From Paenibacillus_E qinlingensis_A (lineage in GTDB: Bacteria > Bacillota > Bacilli > Paenibacillales > NBRC-103111): 64,000 nt of DNA. The notes under the pieces were generated by a model. That model saw only the letters and a program-made list of their open reading frames with translations, did not search any database and was not told the origin of the DNA. A program made the translations under genes and the position numbers. Positions 8,594 to 16,837 of this stretch are shown here, in pieces. The stretch covers positions 1-64,000 of the forward strand of contig NZ_JAVDSB010000010.1 in assembly GCF_031455095.1 (NCBI RefSeq), read 5' to 3'. The first letter of the stretch is position 1, and each line of letters opens with the position of its first letter.

Positions 8594-9505
8594 CTAGATA
8601 CGGTTTAGTGCCATCAGCGCAGCGCCGCTAGCTGCATCACTCTTAGGCGTGATACATGTCATAGCCGGATAATGTGCTTTGAGCAAATCCATAAACGCTG
8701 ACTGTACAAAGCTGTTCTTCAATAACACGCTCCCAGCCATGGCCAGACTGCCTTCGTGCATCGATAATTTCTCAACTAAAGGAACAACTAGTTCGAACAA
8801 CGAATGGGCGCTTTTCTCGACTATTTTCCATGCCGCTCCGTCCCCAAGCTCGCAAGCTTCAGTTAGGATAGGTGCAAGAGCAGCGATATCCTGTTTATTC
8901 GTCTGTTTATCGTAAACAAATCGGATGATTTCCTGAATGGATGTCATACCTAATTGCTCATACACCTTATTCGCAATCACAGTCTCTGGCAAGCGACCAT
9001 CATGCGCCCTTACTACCGCGGACAATAGATCTCTTCCGATACTGTAGCCACTACCTTCATCATCGATGAGATAGCCGAAACCCCCCGTGCGATGCGTTTC
9101 ACCTAACTCGTTTTGACCATAACAAATCGAACCCGTACCCGCAATCAAAATCATGCCAATTTCGCTTTGATGTGCGCCGCTAAGTGCCGTCTGTTGGTCA
9201 CCGGTTATGAATAGACCACCTTCGTAGCCACATGCACGTACACTGGCTTCCAGACGAGTTATGACGGTCGGATTGCTGACGCCAGCTGCGCCAATACATA
9301 CCTGAGCACAATGCGAAAGTCCACCACATACATCCGCAATTGTACGAAAGATCTCCTCCAGACTGGCCGCAACACTCGCTTCGTCCTGTCCATTATAATT
9401 AATGGCCCCCGATGTAAAGGTATGTACGACATGACCCTTCTCATCAACGATTTTTACTGCGGTTTTCGTACCACCGCCATCAAGACCCACTGCAAATTTC
9501 TTCAT
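8594..9505 (-). CDS. BadF/BadG/NagK-type amino-sugar kinase (probable MurNAc/GlcNAc kinase)
   Basis: The protein is 303 aa from an ATG at 9505. GAGGTGA sits 8 nt upstream, and an in-frame GTG at 9517 has no good site. The ATPase-fold motifs are AVGLDGGGTKTAV (phosphate 1), ILIAGTGSICYG (phosphate 2), DDEGSGYSIGRDLL and MAGSVLLKN near the C-terminus. This family includes GlcNAc kinases and clostridial MurK, which phosphorylates MurNAc and GlcNAc at O6. Because the operon imports sugars by an ABC transporter rather than a phosphorylating PTS, a kinase is needed to make MurNAc-6-P for MurQ and GlcNAc-6-P. Substrate preference cannot be read from the sequence. Confidence 0.85.
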   Translation of the reverse strand: MKKFAVGLDGGGTKTAVKIVDEKGHVVHTFTSGAINYNGQDEASVAASLEEIFRTIADVCGGLSHCAQVCIGAAGVSNPTVITRLEASVRACGYEGGLFITGDQQTALSGAHQSEIGMILIAGTGSICYGQNELGETHRTGGFGYLIDDEGSGYSIGRDLLSAVVRAHDGRLPETVIANKVYEQLGMTSIQEIIRFVYDKQTNKQDIAALAPILTEACELGDGAAWKIVEKSAHSLFELVVPLVEKLSMHEGSLAMAGSVLLKNSFVQSAFMDLLKAHYPAMTCITPKSDAASGAALMALNRI

Positions 9506-9535
9506 CTCAATCGTCACCTCGATGTCTTCTAGTAT

Positions 9536-10675
9536 CTAATACAGATGATATGGCTGCTTTCTCCGAGCAAATTCACGGCTCTCCTCACGGAATTGTTCCA
9601 ACATCGCTGGAATATCAATCTGCGCCTCGCGATAGTGACTACCTCCGCCAAGCAAATCAATAAATGGTCTTGAGCCCTCTTTAAAAGGCGGCAAAAATGA
9701 AAATTGCTCATAATTGTTCTTGATCGTATACATTAACGTAACGCCTATATCAATTGGACGTACTGCGCGATTGTCTAGGACATGAATTTGCACGCCTGCA
9801 CATTGTTCCCCCTGAAACTTGGAAAATGACGGCTTAAAATAAACAGGACGGAACACGACACCTGGCAATTTCTTCGCATTCATTTCATCGGCTAACTTGT
9901 ATGCATCAATGAACGGAGCACCTATGATCTCAAACGGGGCCGTCGTTCCTCTGCCTTCCGATAAATTCGTCCCTTCCATAATACAAGTGCCGGGATACAG
10001 CACCACGGTCTCAAATCGAGGAATACCGATGGATGGCATAATCCATGGACGTCCTGTGTCTGAGAATAGCATGTTTCTCTCCCAGCCTTCACAACGAACA
10101 ACATGCAGCTGACAGTTTAACTTCCTTTCATCGTTCGCCATCAAAGCTACTTCACCTGGCGTCAGTCCATACCGAACGCTGAGCGGGTAGTTGCCAACAA
10201 AGGATTCGAAGCCGCTTTTGAGCACATTGCCTTCTACCGTTACGCCGTCCAGCGGATTGATGCGGTCTAAAATGACAAATTCTTTACCAGCTTGCGCACA
10301 ATCTTCCAAAGCATAAAGCATCGTATAAATGAACGTATAATAGCGAGTCCCTACATCTTGAATATCGTAGACGATAATGTCGACCTCATCCAGCATTTCT
10401 TGTGTCAAACGTTTGGAATCTTTCCGGTACAAACTATAGACAGGAACACCTGTCATCGGGTCTACATACGTATCAACCAGCGCACCTGCGGCTAGATCAC
10501 CACGAACACCATGTTCCGGCGAAAACAGGGCCACTAAGTTGAACTTCTCATGAAAAATTTGGATAGTCGATACAAAATCGTTATTTAATCCGGTCGGTGC
10601 TGTAATTAGTCCTACCCGTTTACCCGCGAACAAATGAGCATACTTCTCTATAACATCGATACCATTTAAAATCAT
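9536..10675 (-). CDS. namZ: Exo-beta-N-acetylmuramidase NamZ (GH171, formerly DUF1343)
   Basis: The protein is 379 aa from the ATG at 10675, preceded by GGCGGAGGAAG. It is clearly the YbbC/NamZ family: GKRVGLITAPTGLN, LFSPEHGVRGDLAAGA, YDIQDVGTRYYTFIYTM, VILDRINPLDG, LTPGEVALM and MEGTNLSEGRGTTAPFE. NamZ releases terminal MurNAc from MurNAc-GlcNAc chains, complementing NagZ. The B. subtilis enzyme is exported, but this one starts MILNGIDVIEKY with no hydrophobic leader, so a cytoplasmic site is inferred. It is followed after 30 bp by the kinase and preceded by a stem-loop at 10700-10739. Confidence 0.93.
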   Translation of the reverse strand: MILNGIDVIEKYAHLFAGKRVGLITAPTGLNNDFVSTIQIFHEKFNLVALFSPEHGVRGDLAAGALVDTYVDPMTGVPVYSLYRKDSKRLTQEMLDEVDIIVYDIQDVGTRYYTFIYTMLYALEDCAQAGKEFVILDRINPLDGVTVEGNVLKSGFESFVGNYPLSVRYGLTPGEVALMANDERKLNCQLHVVRCEGWERNMLFSDTGRPWIMPSIGIPRFETVVLYPGTCIMEGTNLSEGRGTTAPFEIIGAPFIDAYKLADEMNAKKLPGVVFRPVYFKPSFSKFQGEQCAGVQIHVLDNRAVRPIDIGVTLMYTIKNNYEQFSFLPPFKEGSRPFIDLLGGGSHYREAQIDIPAMLEQFREESREFARRKQPYHLY

Positions 10676-10699
10676 CGCTTCCTCCGCCTCCCGATTGTA

Positions 10700-10739
10700 A
10701 AATGACTGCAACAAGCTCCTCGTCTCGTTACAGTCATTT
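10700..10739 (-). other. Intercistronic stem-loop between PIG-L gene and namZ
   Basis: AAATGACTG(CAAC) and (GTTA)CAGTCATTT arms of about 13 nt enclose a 14-nt loop. No clean T run follows on the minus strand. It could stabilise upstream mRNA or partly attenuate the distal genes. Confidence 0.5.
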
Positions 10740-10765
10740 GTAGGTGTTTGGTGTTCTTAGAGATT

Positions 10766-11467
10766 TTATAATTCTGATTGACGAAGACGCATCGTCTCTT
10801 CTGGAATCATAAAGGTTTCTGCGTATTGTTTTCTAGCTTCGATACCGCGAACGCGGGCCAAATGCTTATAATATTCTAAATACGGGAAGGACTTACTGCC
10901 CGTCACGAACCAATGTGTGGACACAGCTTTCACCCATAGATCATACGCTTCTTGAGAGAAGTCGACATATACATAAGGGCGGTAATCGACGGCATCTTCC
11001 CAGTTCTCCGCATAATATAATTTGCTCGCAAAATGATTAGGCAGCTCTCGCTCGAATGAAGCTAGGCCTGCATAGAATCGCGCATCATTGACAATGCGAT
11101 GCGTTGTCATGTGGTCTTTGTGCATACTGTTTTTGAAATGGGTAATAATGATATTCGGTTTCACCTGACGAATCACATCACATACCCTATAGCGCATGTC
11201 ATCATTATCCTGCAACTCGCCATCAGGAATATCGAATACAATGGCTTCTCCGCCAAGCATTTTGGCAAATTCATTAGCCTCATTAACCTTCTGCTCGCGG
11301 TACTCCGACATGATTCTGCCTGCAGGTACACCTCGCTCACCAGCCGTCAACGCCAACGTTACTACACGATCGCCTTTCAGTGCGTGACTAGCTAATACGC
11401 CGCCTGCTGTGAGCTCCATATCCCCCACATGCCCGCCAATTCCCAGTATTGTGATCTTCTCGCTCAT
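10766..11467 (-). CDS. PIG-L (LmbE) family zinc deacetylase, atypical active site
   Basis: This 233-aa protein has the PIG-L/LmbE Rossmann-like fold. ILGIGGHVGDMELTAGG aligns with the usual AHPDDxE motif, and HFKNSMHKDHMTTHRIV supplies the distal HxxH zinc ligands. Family members de-N-acetylate GlcNAc-containing substrates. The first Asp of the HPDD motif, which acts as general base in MshB-type enzymes, is Gly here, while the zinc-binding His and second Asp remain. It may use another base or have a changed reaction. It overlaps the preceding GNAT gene by 4 bp (ATGA), so the two are translationally coupled. Its place in the operon suggests GlcNAc, MurNAc or a disaccharide as ligand. Confidence 0.8.
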   Translation of the reverse strand: MSEKITILGIGGHVGDMELTAGGVLASHALKGDRVVTLALTAGERGVPAGRIMSEYREQKVNEANEFAKMLGGEAIVFDIPDGELQDNDDMRYRVCDVIRQVKPNIIITHFKNSMHKDHMTTHRIVNDARFYAGLASFERELPNHFASKLYYAENWEDAVDYRPYVYVDFSQEAYDLWVKAVSTHWFVTGSKSFPYLEYYKHLARVRGIEARKQYAETFMIPEETMRLRQSEL

Positions 11468-12435
11468 AGCTCAAACTCCCTTCTCATAACAGCAAATTGT
11501 TTAACGGTTTGAAATCCAGCACGCTCGTAAATACGAATCGCGGGATTCGAGATGCCTGTAAAGAGTGACATGTAGTCAGTTCCAATAGACTGAAACGCTT
11601 CACACAGCTTGAAAAAAAGAAGGCTCCCCAAACCATGGCCCTCATGGTCAGGAAGCACACCGATGCCGGCAAAATAACCTCGTCCGTTCGATTGACGAAT
11701 AACTGGGCCTGCGAAACCAATGGTTTTACCTTGATACGCTGCAATGACGACTGGCACGCCAGTACGTACAGATGCACCGATCTCCTTGGTCCACAACGGA
11801 TTCCCAAAGCCCTCCAGCATGTCTTCTACGCCAGCGTGCTTACCCGGGTCAAACCTTGCGATGGTGTACCCTTGGGCGCTCGCTTTCGCTTCTTTCACGC
11901 TGATTTCATCCGGTATCGAGAACCCTGACAAATGAAGATACATCGCACATTGCTTGGCACGTTCCACGTACCCACGCTTCAGTAAAAACGTATACAACTT
12001 ACTATCCAATGGAACACCCGGGGCATTATTATGCTCATGCTGATCTGTTCCCGGGATATACCATGGTAATAGCATCGGATTAAAAAAGAGGATGTCGGCT
12101 TGCTTTTTACCTAACTGTTTAAAGCGATCTTCCAAAGCAGTTAATAGCATGAAATAACGGTCGTCCGTTTCATAGCCGCTGGCTAACACGATACATGTAA
12201 GGTAGCCGGCAACTTCGCCCAGGGGGAGCTCATCCCCCGTACATCCACAGGCAAAGCCGATGACCTTATCATCCGCTAATAGAAGGAATGTATTTTCCTT
12301 ATCAAAGTACCGATTGCTCAGAAAAATATCATCCAAGCTTTGTTCCGTAAGTTCCTTATAGCCATCCTTCACCGCGGCATCATTCCATAACGCGATAACG
12401 GCTTGCCGATAGGAATCATCCCAAGTTATCAGCAT
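11464..12435 (-). CDS. Tandem GNAT-domain N-acetyltransferase
   Basis: This 323-aa protein appears to contain two GNAT folds. The N-terminal half (residues 1-150) is degenerate. The C-terminal half (about 175-323) has an acetyl-CoA loop at AGIGVLPDHEGHGLGSLLF and the late motif NPAIRIYERAGFQTV. AAAGGAGG precedes the ATG. It would transfer acetyl from acetyl-CoA to an amine. Paired with a PIG-L protein in a cell-wall sugar operon, it may re-acetylate glucosamine or muramic acid from de-N-acetylated peptidoglycan, or modify a stem-peptide amine. That is inference. The stop overlaps the PIG-L start. Confidence 0.75.
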   Translation of the reverse strand: MLITWDDSYRQAVIALWNDAAVKDGYKELTEQSLDDIFLSNRYFDKENTFLLLADDKVIGFACGCTGDELPLGEVAGYLTCIVLASGYETDDRYFMLLTALEDRFKQLGKKQADILFFNPMLLPWYIPGTDQHEHNNAPGVPLDSKLYTFLLKRGYVERAKQCAMYLHLSGFSIPDEISVKEAKASAQGYTIARFDPGKHAGVEDMLEGFGNPLWTKEIGASVRTGVPVVIAAYQGKTIGFAGPVIRQSNGRGYFAGIGVLPDHEGHGLGSLLFFKLCEAFQSIGTDYMSLFTGISNPAIRIYERAGFQTVKQFAVMRREFEL

Positions 12436-12463
12436 GCTGCAGCTGCCTCCTTTTGACCCGAAT

Positions 12464-13324
12464 CTAGCCCTTCACCGCACCTACCGTAACACCTTCCAAG
12501 AAGTATCTTTGTAGGCTAAAGAATAGAACAAACATAGGTAGTGCAGAGATGGTTGCCCCTGCCATCATTGGCGCAATCATGGTTGTATTCGCAAATCGGA
12601 AGCTCTTGAGGCCGACTTGGATGGTTTGCATCTCCATGGAATTGGTCACAAGCAACGGCCAGAAGAACGTATTCCAGCTTTCCATAAACGTCAGAATCGC
12701 CATAACGGCCATAACGGTTTTGGACAAAGGCAAAATAATTTTTCCGTAAATTTGAAACTGGTTGCAGCCTTCAATCTTGGCGCACTCCAGAATTTCGTTC
12801 GGAATACTGCCCATAAATTGTTTAGCAAGAAAAATATTAAACACGGTAACTAAACTCGGTAAAATCAAGGCGCTGTACGTATTTTGCAATTCAAACACGT
12901 TGACCATCAAAATGTATAATGGGACAAGCGTCACTTGCGTTGGAATCATCATGGAACCAAGCAGCAAAGCAAATAGAAAGCCTCTGCCTTTAAATTGAAT
13001 TTTGGAGAAAGCGTAACCCGCCATACTCGCAAAAAGAACGTTCGAAATCATGACGGTGACTGCAACAATAAGCGAATTGAGCAGCCAACGAACGGAATGC
13101 TCGTTAAAATTAAAAAAGTATTTATACGAATCAAGCGTAAACTTTTTAGGAATGATTGAATACTCAATCTCTCCGACCGCTACTGGATCACTGAGCGATG
13201 AAATGAACATGAAGTAAATCGGAAATATCGTTGCCAAAGCAAATAGGATAAGGGCGATAAAAATGATCGCATTTCGAATCTTTTTCACTTTGGGCTTGCC
13301 TGCGTGAGTGCTATATAATGCCAT
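12464..13324 (-). CDS. CUT1 sugar ABC transporter permease (MalG type) of the MurNAc operon
   Basis: This 286-aa membrane protein has six predicted segments. The EAA-type cytoplasmic loop follows IPNEILECAKIEGCNQFQIYG, where the ATPase would dock. The C-terminus LQRYFLEGVTVGAVKG is the classic MalG-type end. GGGAGGAT precedes the ATG. It pairs with the MalF-type gene 17 bp upstream. No ATPase gene is in the operon, which is usual for Firmicute CUT1 systems that share an MsmX-type ATPase. The likely substrate is a peptidoglycan sugar or muropeptide, inferred from the operon alone. Confidence 0.88.
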   Translation of the reverse strand: MALYSTHAGKPKVKKIRNAIIFIALILFALATIFPIYFMFISSLSDPVAVGEIEYSIIPKKFTLDSYKYFFNFNEHSVRWLLNSLIVAVTVMISNVLFASMAGYAFSKIQFKGRGFLFALLLGSMMIPTQVTLVPLYILMVNVFELQNTYSALILPSLVTVFNIFLAKQFMGSIPNEILECAKIEGCNQFQIYGKIILPLSKTVMAVMAILTFMESWNTFFWPLLVTNSMEMQTIQVGLKSFRFANTTMIAPMMAGATISALPMFVLFFSLQRYFLEGVTVGAVKG

Positions 13325-13341
13325 TTATTATCCTCCCTCTC

Positions 13342-14247
13342 CTAATACTCGACGTCTTTACCTGCGTATTTAAACTGAATAAATGCAATAACACCAATAA
13401 CGACTGCCAGTAGCAGTGATTGTGCTGCTGCTTTACCAAAATCGAATATCGTAAACGCATTATCAAAAATGAGCAAACCAACCATCGTCGTTGCATGGTT
13501 CGGTCCTCCGCCCGTCATCAGGAAGGCATTCTGGAAGACTTGGAATGAACCGATGACGCCAGTCACTAATAGGAACAGTGTAGCTGGACGCAGACAAGGG
13601 ACAACGATGTGTCTCAGTTTTAGGAAGAAACCTGCTCCATCGAGCTCTGCCGCTTCGTAATACGTTTCGTCAATACCTAGCAAGCCAGCTAAGTAAATGA
13701 TAATGCTTGTGCCGTGGCTGGATAGCCAAGACATAAGAACCAAGGAGAACATGGCTGTTGCGCTTTGGCCAAGCCAGTTCTGATTGTCAAAACCAAAAAG
13801 GGCGATGAGTTGATTCATAATCCCGCCATCCATCGGATCGAAAATCCAGAGCCAAACGACAGCCAAGGCTACGCCGGAAGCGACCATCGGCAAATAATAG
13901 ATACCCTTGAAGAAAGATTGCGTTTTCTTCTTCAACGGCAAAATCAAAATAGCAAGTACGAAGGAAAGAAACAAGTTAACAGGCACCGTCAACACGGTAT
14001 ATACAACCGTATTCTTCATCGCTTTCCAAAACAATGGATCCGTCAATGAATTCACGTAATTGTCGAAGCCAATGTAGGTCGAGCCGAGCGGCTTGTATTT
14101 CTGCATACTAATAATGAAAGCACTAACGACTGGGTACGCATGAAACAAGGCAAACACTATTAATGAGACAGCAACGAAGGCATAGCCCCACATGGCATCT
14201 CCACCTTGAAACTTCTTTCTTTTGATCGGTTTTGCGATATTATTCAT
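13342..14247 (-). CDS. CUT1 sugar ABC transporter permease (MalF type) of the MurNAc operon
   Basis: This 301-aa protein starts at an ATG at 14247, with AAAGGGGGGTGA just upstream. There is an in-frame GTG at 14256. Six membrane segments are apparent. The EAA loop is at YYEAAELDGAGFFLKLRHIVVP, and GGGPNHATTMVGLLIFDNAF is the usual MalF-type periplasmic-side motif. It forms the heterodimeric channel with the MalG-type protein. It is separated from the binding-protein gene by a stem-loop (14286-14326), which commonly lowers permease expression relative to the binding protein. Confidence 0.88.
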   Translation of the reverse strand: MNNIAKPIKRKKFQGGDAMWGYAFVAVSLIVFALFHAYPVVSAFIISMQKYKPLGSTYIGFDNYVNSLTDPLFWKAMKNTVVYTVLTVPVNLFLSFVLAILILPLKKKTQSFFKGIYYLPMVASGVALAVVWLWIFDPMDGGIMNQLIALFGFDNQNWLGQSATAMFSLVLMSWLSSHGTSIIIYLAGLLGIDETYYEAAELDGAGFFLKLRHIVVPCLRPATLFLLVTGVIGSFQVFQNAFLMTGGGPNHATTMVGLLIFDNAFTIFDFGKAAAQSLLLAVVIGVIAFIQFKYAGKDVEY

Positions 14248-14285
14248 ACTTGTCACCCCCCTTTCAGAAACTCCGCTTAAAATAG

Positions 14286-14326
14286 TTCGGATAGCCGCGC
14301 AGCTGTTGCTGCACGCCTATCCGAAG
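14286..14326 (-). other. Intercistronic stem-loop between binding-protein and permease genes
   Basis: TTCGGATAG and CTATCCGAA arms with a GC-rich loop are followed on the minus strand by CTATTTT. It is likely a partial attenuator or mRNA-stabilising hairpin that favours binding-protein expression. Confidence 0.6.
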
Positions 14327-14340
14327 ATATCGCTATACGA

Positions 14341-15777
14341 TTAGTCTTTCGCAATTCCGTTTTCGCCAAATTCCTTGATTGCTGCAGCTTTTACAGCATC
14401 GTACATCGCTTGAGGTGTAACTTCACCTGCAAGTAGACCTTGGAATTTAGGAACGATTACTTCTGTTTCTAACTTAATTGCTTTTGCAGCCAAATCTGTC
14501 GGGATATCCGTACGGTTTGGCGTTGCATTTTTAAGCATGTTATCTACAGCTGCAACGTTGTCAGGGTTTCTGTCAATTTTCATGCTCTCAGCTGCTTTTT
14601 TACCGCTTTTCGTAATATGCGCAGCGAATAGATCGTTATTCGTTGCTGCTGCAACATTGCCACTTGCCAAGAAGTAAGCCGCTTTTACAATGTTTGCTTT
14701 GTGCTCAGCCGTCGGCTCTTTTTTGCCGCGGAATGTCATGTAGCCGTCAACAACTGTGTTCGCAGATGCTTTTGCACCTTGGAACGTTGGAGCTGGCAAT
14801 ACGATGTAGTCAACAGGAATACTGTCTTTTACAGCACTTGCGTCATTCGCTTTAATCTTCGCATTGTTGGCTTTTGCAGAGTTCTCGAATACAGCAAGTC
14901 CTTTACCTGTAATCATCGTTTGACCTGTCAAGAACATGCTCCAGCGTTTACCTGCGTCTACGGAGCTAAGCTCTTTCGGCATGGAGCCGTCATCGATCAG
15001 TTGACGAAGATCTTTTAGCAAGCCCAGGTAGTTTTTGCTTGTGTACGCATATTTCATATCCGATGTGAATGCGTAAGGCATACCTGCGTTTTTCGCCATA
15101 ATGCCCAAGTAGTCAACTGCTGCAACACCTTTTACTGCGAAAGTGAAGCCATAACGTGTTTTACCGTTTTCAGTCACTACGCCTTTTTTGATTGCTTCAC
15201 GGAATTGGTCGTAAGTCCAGCCGCTAGTCTGTACTTTTTTCCAATCGATGCCCGCTTTCTCCAAGAACTCTTTGTTACCGCCTAGCGCATGAACTTCCAT
15301 ATAAGCCGGGAAGCCGTAAAGACCTTTACCGCTCTTCATGTAATCCAATGCTGTTTGATCGTAATCGCCTTTCATGTCAGCTGTAGCGACATCGGAAATG
15401 TCCATCGCCAAGCCTTGCTCGATATATTTAGGAATTGTGCCGGATCCACCGAAAGCGATATCTGGAGGGCTTCCAGCATTCACTTGCGTATCTAGCTTCT
15501 GTTTCATATCTTCCCAGCTAGCTGGTTCGATTTTCAACGTTAGGTTCGGATATAAGGCTGTGAAATCCTTAGATAATTGTTCAAATGTCTTTTGGTAGTT
15601 CGGAGAAACCGGTGGAAGTAGTGCAGTAATCGTGTCTTTCGCAGTGCTAGCCGTAGCCGCAGGAGCATTCGTACCTGCTGGCGTAGTTGTTTCTTTTGTA
15701 CCAGAAGTACCACCACAAGCAGTTAGAGCCATTGTTAAAGCTACGACAGAAGCTAAAATGGGCATTTTTCTTTTCAT
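14341..15777 (-). CDS. Lipoprotein sugar-binding protein (CUT1) of the MurNAc operon
   Basis: The protein is 478 aa from the ATG at 15777. AGGAGG lies 10 nt upstream, and an in-frame TTG at 15786 is too close to the site. It has a type II signal peptide with lipobox ALTACG near residue 20, then a Thr/Ala/Pro-rich linker and an SBP_bac_1 fold (LSKDFTALYPNLTLKIEPASW; PPDIAFGGSGTIPKYI; VYGFPAYMEVHALGGN-like). It is anchored outside the membrane and delivers ligand to the two permeases. It lies 68 bp after murQ, so the ligand is probably MurNAc, a MurNAc disaccharide or a muropeptide. Binding specificity is untested. Confidence 0.88.
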   Translation of the reverse strand: MKRKMPILASVVALTMALTACGGTSGTKETTTPAGTNAPAATASTAKDTITALLPPVSPNYQKTFEQLSKDFTALYPNLTLKIEPASWEDMKQKLDTQVNAGSPPDIAFGGSGTIPKYIEQGLAMDISDVATADMKGDYDQTALDYMKSGKGLYGFPAYMEVHALGGNKEFLEKAGIDWKKVQTSGWTYDQFREAIKKGVVTENGKTRYGFTFAVKGVAAVDYLGIMAKNAGMPYAFTSDMKYAYTSKNYLGLLKDLRQLIDDGSMPKELSSVDAGKRWSMFLTGQTMITGKGLAVFENSAKANNAKIKANDASAVKDSIPVDYIVLPAPTFQGAKASANTVVDGYMTFRGKKEPTAEHKANIVKAAYFLASGNVAAATNNDLFAAHITKSGKKAAESMKIDRNPDNVAAVDNMLKNATPNRTDIPTDLAAKAIKLETEVIVPKFQGLLAGEVTPQAMYDAVKAAAIKEFGENGIAKD

Positions 15778-15845
15778 GAAAAACAAACCTCCTAGGATAG
15801 GGATCCTTGAGTAAGCTCAAGTCTCTCCTCACTTGTTTTAAATGC

Positions 15846-16760
15846 TTAAACAACTTTTACAAAGGTACGTATGGCTCTCTTCAAACTACCCTCACACTGT
15901 TCCAATCCTTCTTCCGCTTCCTTCACATCCATGCCGGTTTTAATCATCATAATGGCAAGTTTACAGTTCATGGATGCTTTCTCGAGGTGGGCAATCGCTG
16001 TGGATTCATCCACCCCAGTCGCTATTCGAATAATCCGAATGGAGCGATCGTACAACTTGATGTTACTAGCCTTCATGTCAACCATGAGATTATTATACGT
16101 CTTTCCAAGCTTCACCATTGTTCCAGTTGTCAGCATGTTAAGAACCAGCTTCTGTGCTGTACCCGCCTTCAGACGAGTAGATCCCATAATGACTTCCGGC
16201 CCAACCACTGGCGCGATGCATACATCCGTAACAGCTACCAATTTGGAATTCTTGTTATTTACGACACCAATGGTTGCGGCACCAATTTCTTGTGCTTTCT
16301 TCAAGCAAGCTATAACGAATTGTGCACTTCCGCTGGCCGTAATCCCAATTACCGCATCTTTGGCTGTCACTCCGCATCGTTCAATGAGGGCGACCCCCTC
16401 CTCAGCGTTGTCTTCAAAACCTTCCACTGCCGTTCGCAATGCCATGTCGCCACCGGCGATATGACCTTGCACCATCAGTGGATCAATGCCAAAGGTGGGA
16501 GGACATTCAGATGCATCAAGCACACCGAGTCTGCCAGAAGAACCAGCTCCTACGTAGAACATCCTGCCACCGTTTTTGAGAACTTGATGCAGTATATCAA
16601 CCGCTTTCATGATCTGCGGTATTTCGGCTCCGACTGCTGTTGGAACCAACGCATCCTGTTCATTCATCATCCGAAGCATTTGCTCTGTTGAACATTCGTC
16701 AATTGTCTGTGTCTTATCATTAATCTCTTCCGTAGTTAAACCCGATAGATACTCATCCAT
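15846..16760 (-). CDS. murQ: N-acetylmuramic acid 6-phosphate etherase
   Basis: This 304-aa protein is full length for MurQ. The SIS-domain phosphosugar site is YVGAGSSGRLGVLDASECPP. Further signatures are VVGPEVIMGSTRLKAGTAQKL and MVDMKASNIKLYDRSIRII, followed by a C-terminal helical bundle. It cleaves the D-lactyl ether of MurNAc-6-P to give GlcNAc-6-P and D-lactate in the cytoplasm. AGGAGG precedes the ATG. It is the first gene of the long operon, behind a good promoter at 16809-16837. Confidence 0.97.
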   Translation of the reverse strand: MDEYLSGLTTEEINDKTQTIDECSTEQMLRMMNEQDALVPTAVGAEIPQIMKAVDILHQVLKNGGRMFYVGAGSSGRLGVLDASECPPTFGIDPLMVQGHIAGGDMALRTAVEGFEDNAEEGVALIERCGVTAKDAVIGITASGSAQFVIACLKKAQEIGAATIGVVNNKNSKLVAVTDVCIAPVVGPEVIMGSTRLKAGTAQKLVLNMLTTGTMVKLGKTYNNLMVDMKASNIKLYDRSIRIIRIATGVDESTAIAHLEKASMNCKLAIMMIKTGMDVKEAEEGLEQCEGSLKRAIRTFVKVV

Positions 16761-16808
16761 AGCTGTCCTCCTGCCTGCTGTACTCTTTACATAATCTTTA
16801 CTGGTCTA

Positions 16809-16837
16809 ATACTAACGAAAAATTTCAATTCGGTCAA
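16809..16837 (-). promoter_or_regulatory. Sigma-A promoter of the murQ operon
   Basis: On the minus strand TTGACC (16832-16837) is followed after exactly 17 bp by TAGTAT (16809-16814). Transcription would begin about 40 bp before the murQ ATG. The murR terminator lies upstream, so this promoter probably drives the whole murQ-anmK operon. Confidence 0.7.

Noticed and set aside
15807..16691. A 294-codon plus-strand ORF opposite murQ
   Set aside because: It is antisense to a well-supported gene, rich in Cys/His/Arg as typical for shadow frames, and has no credible start signal.
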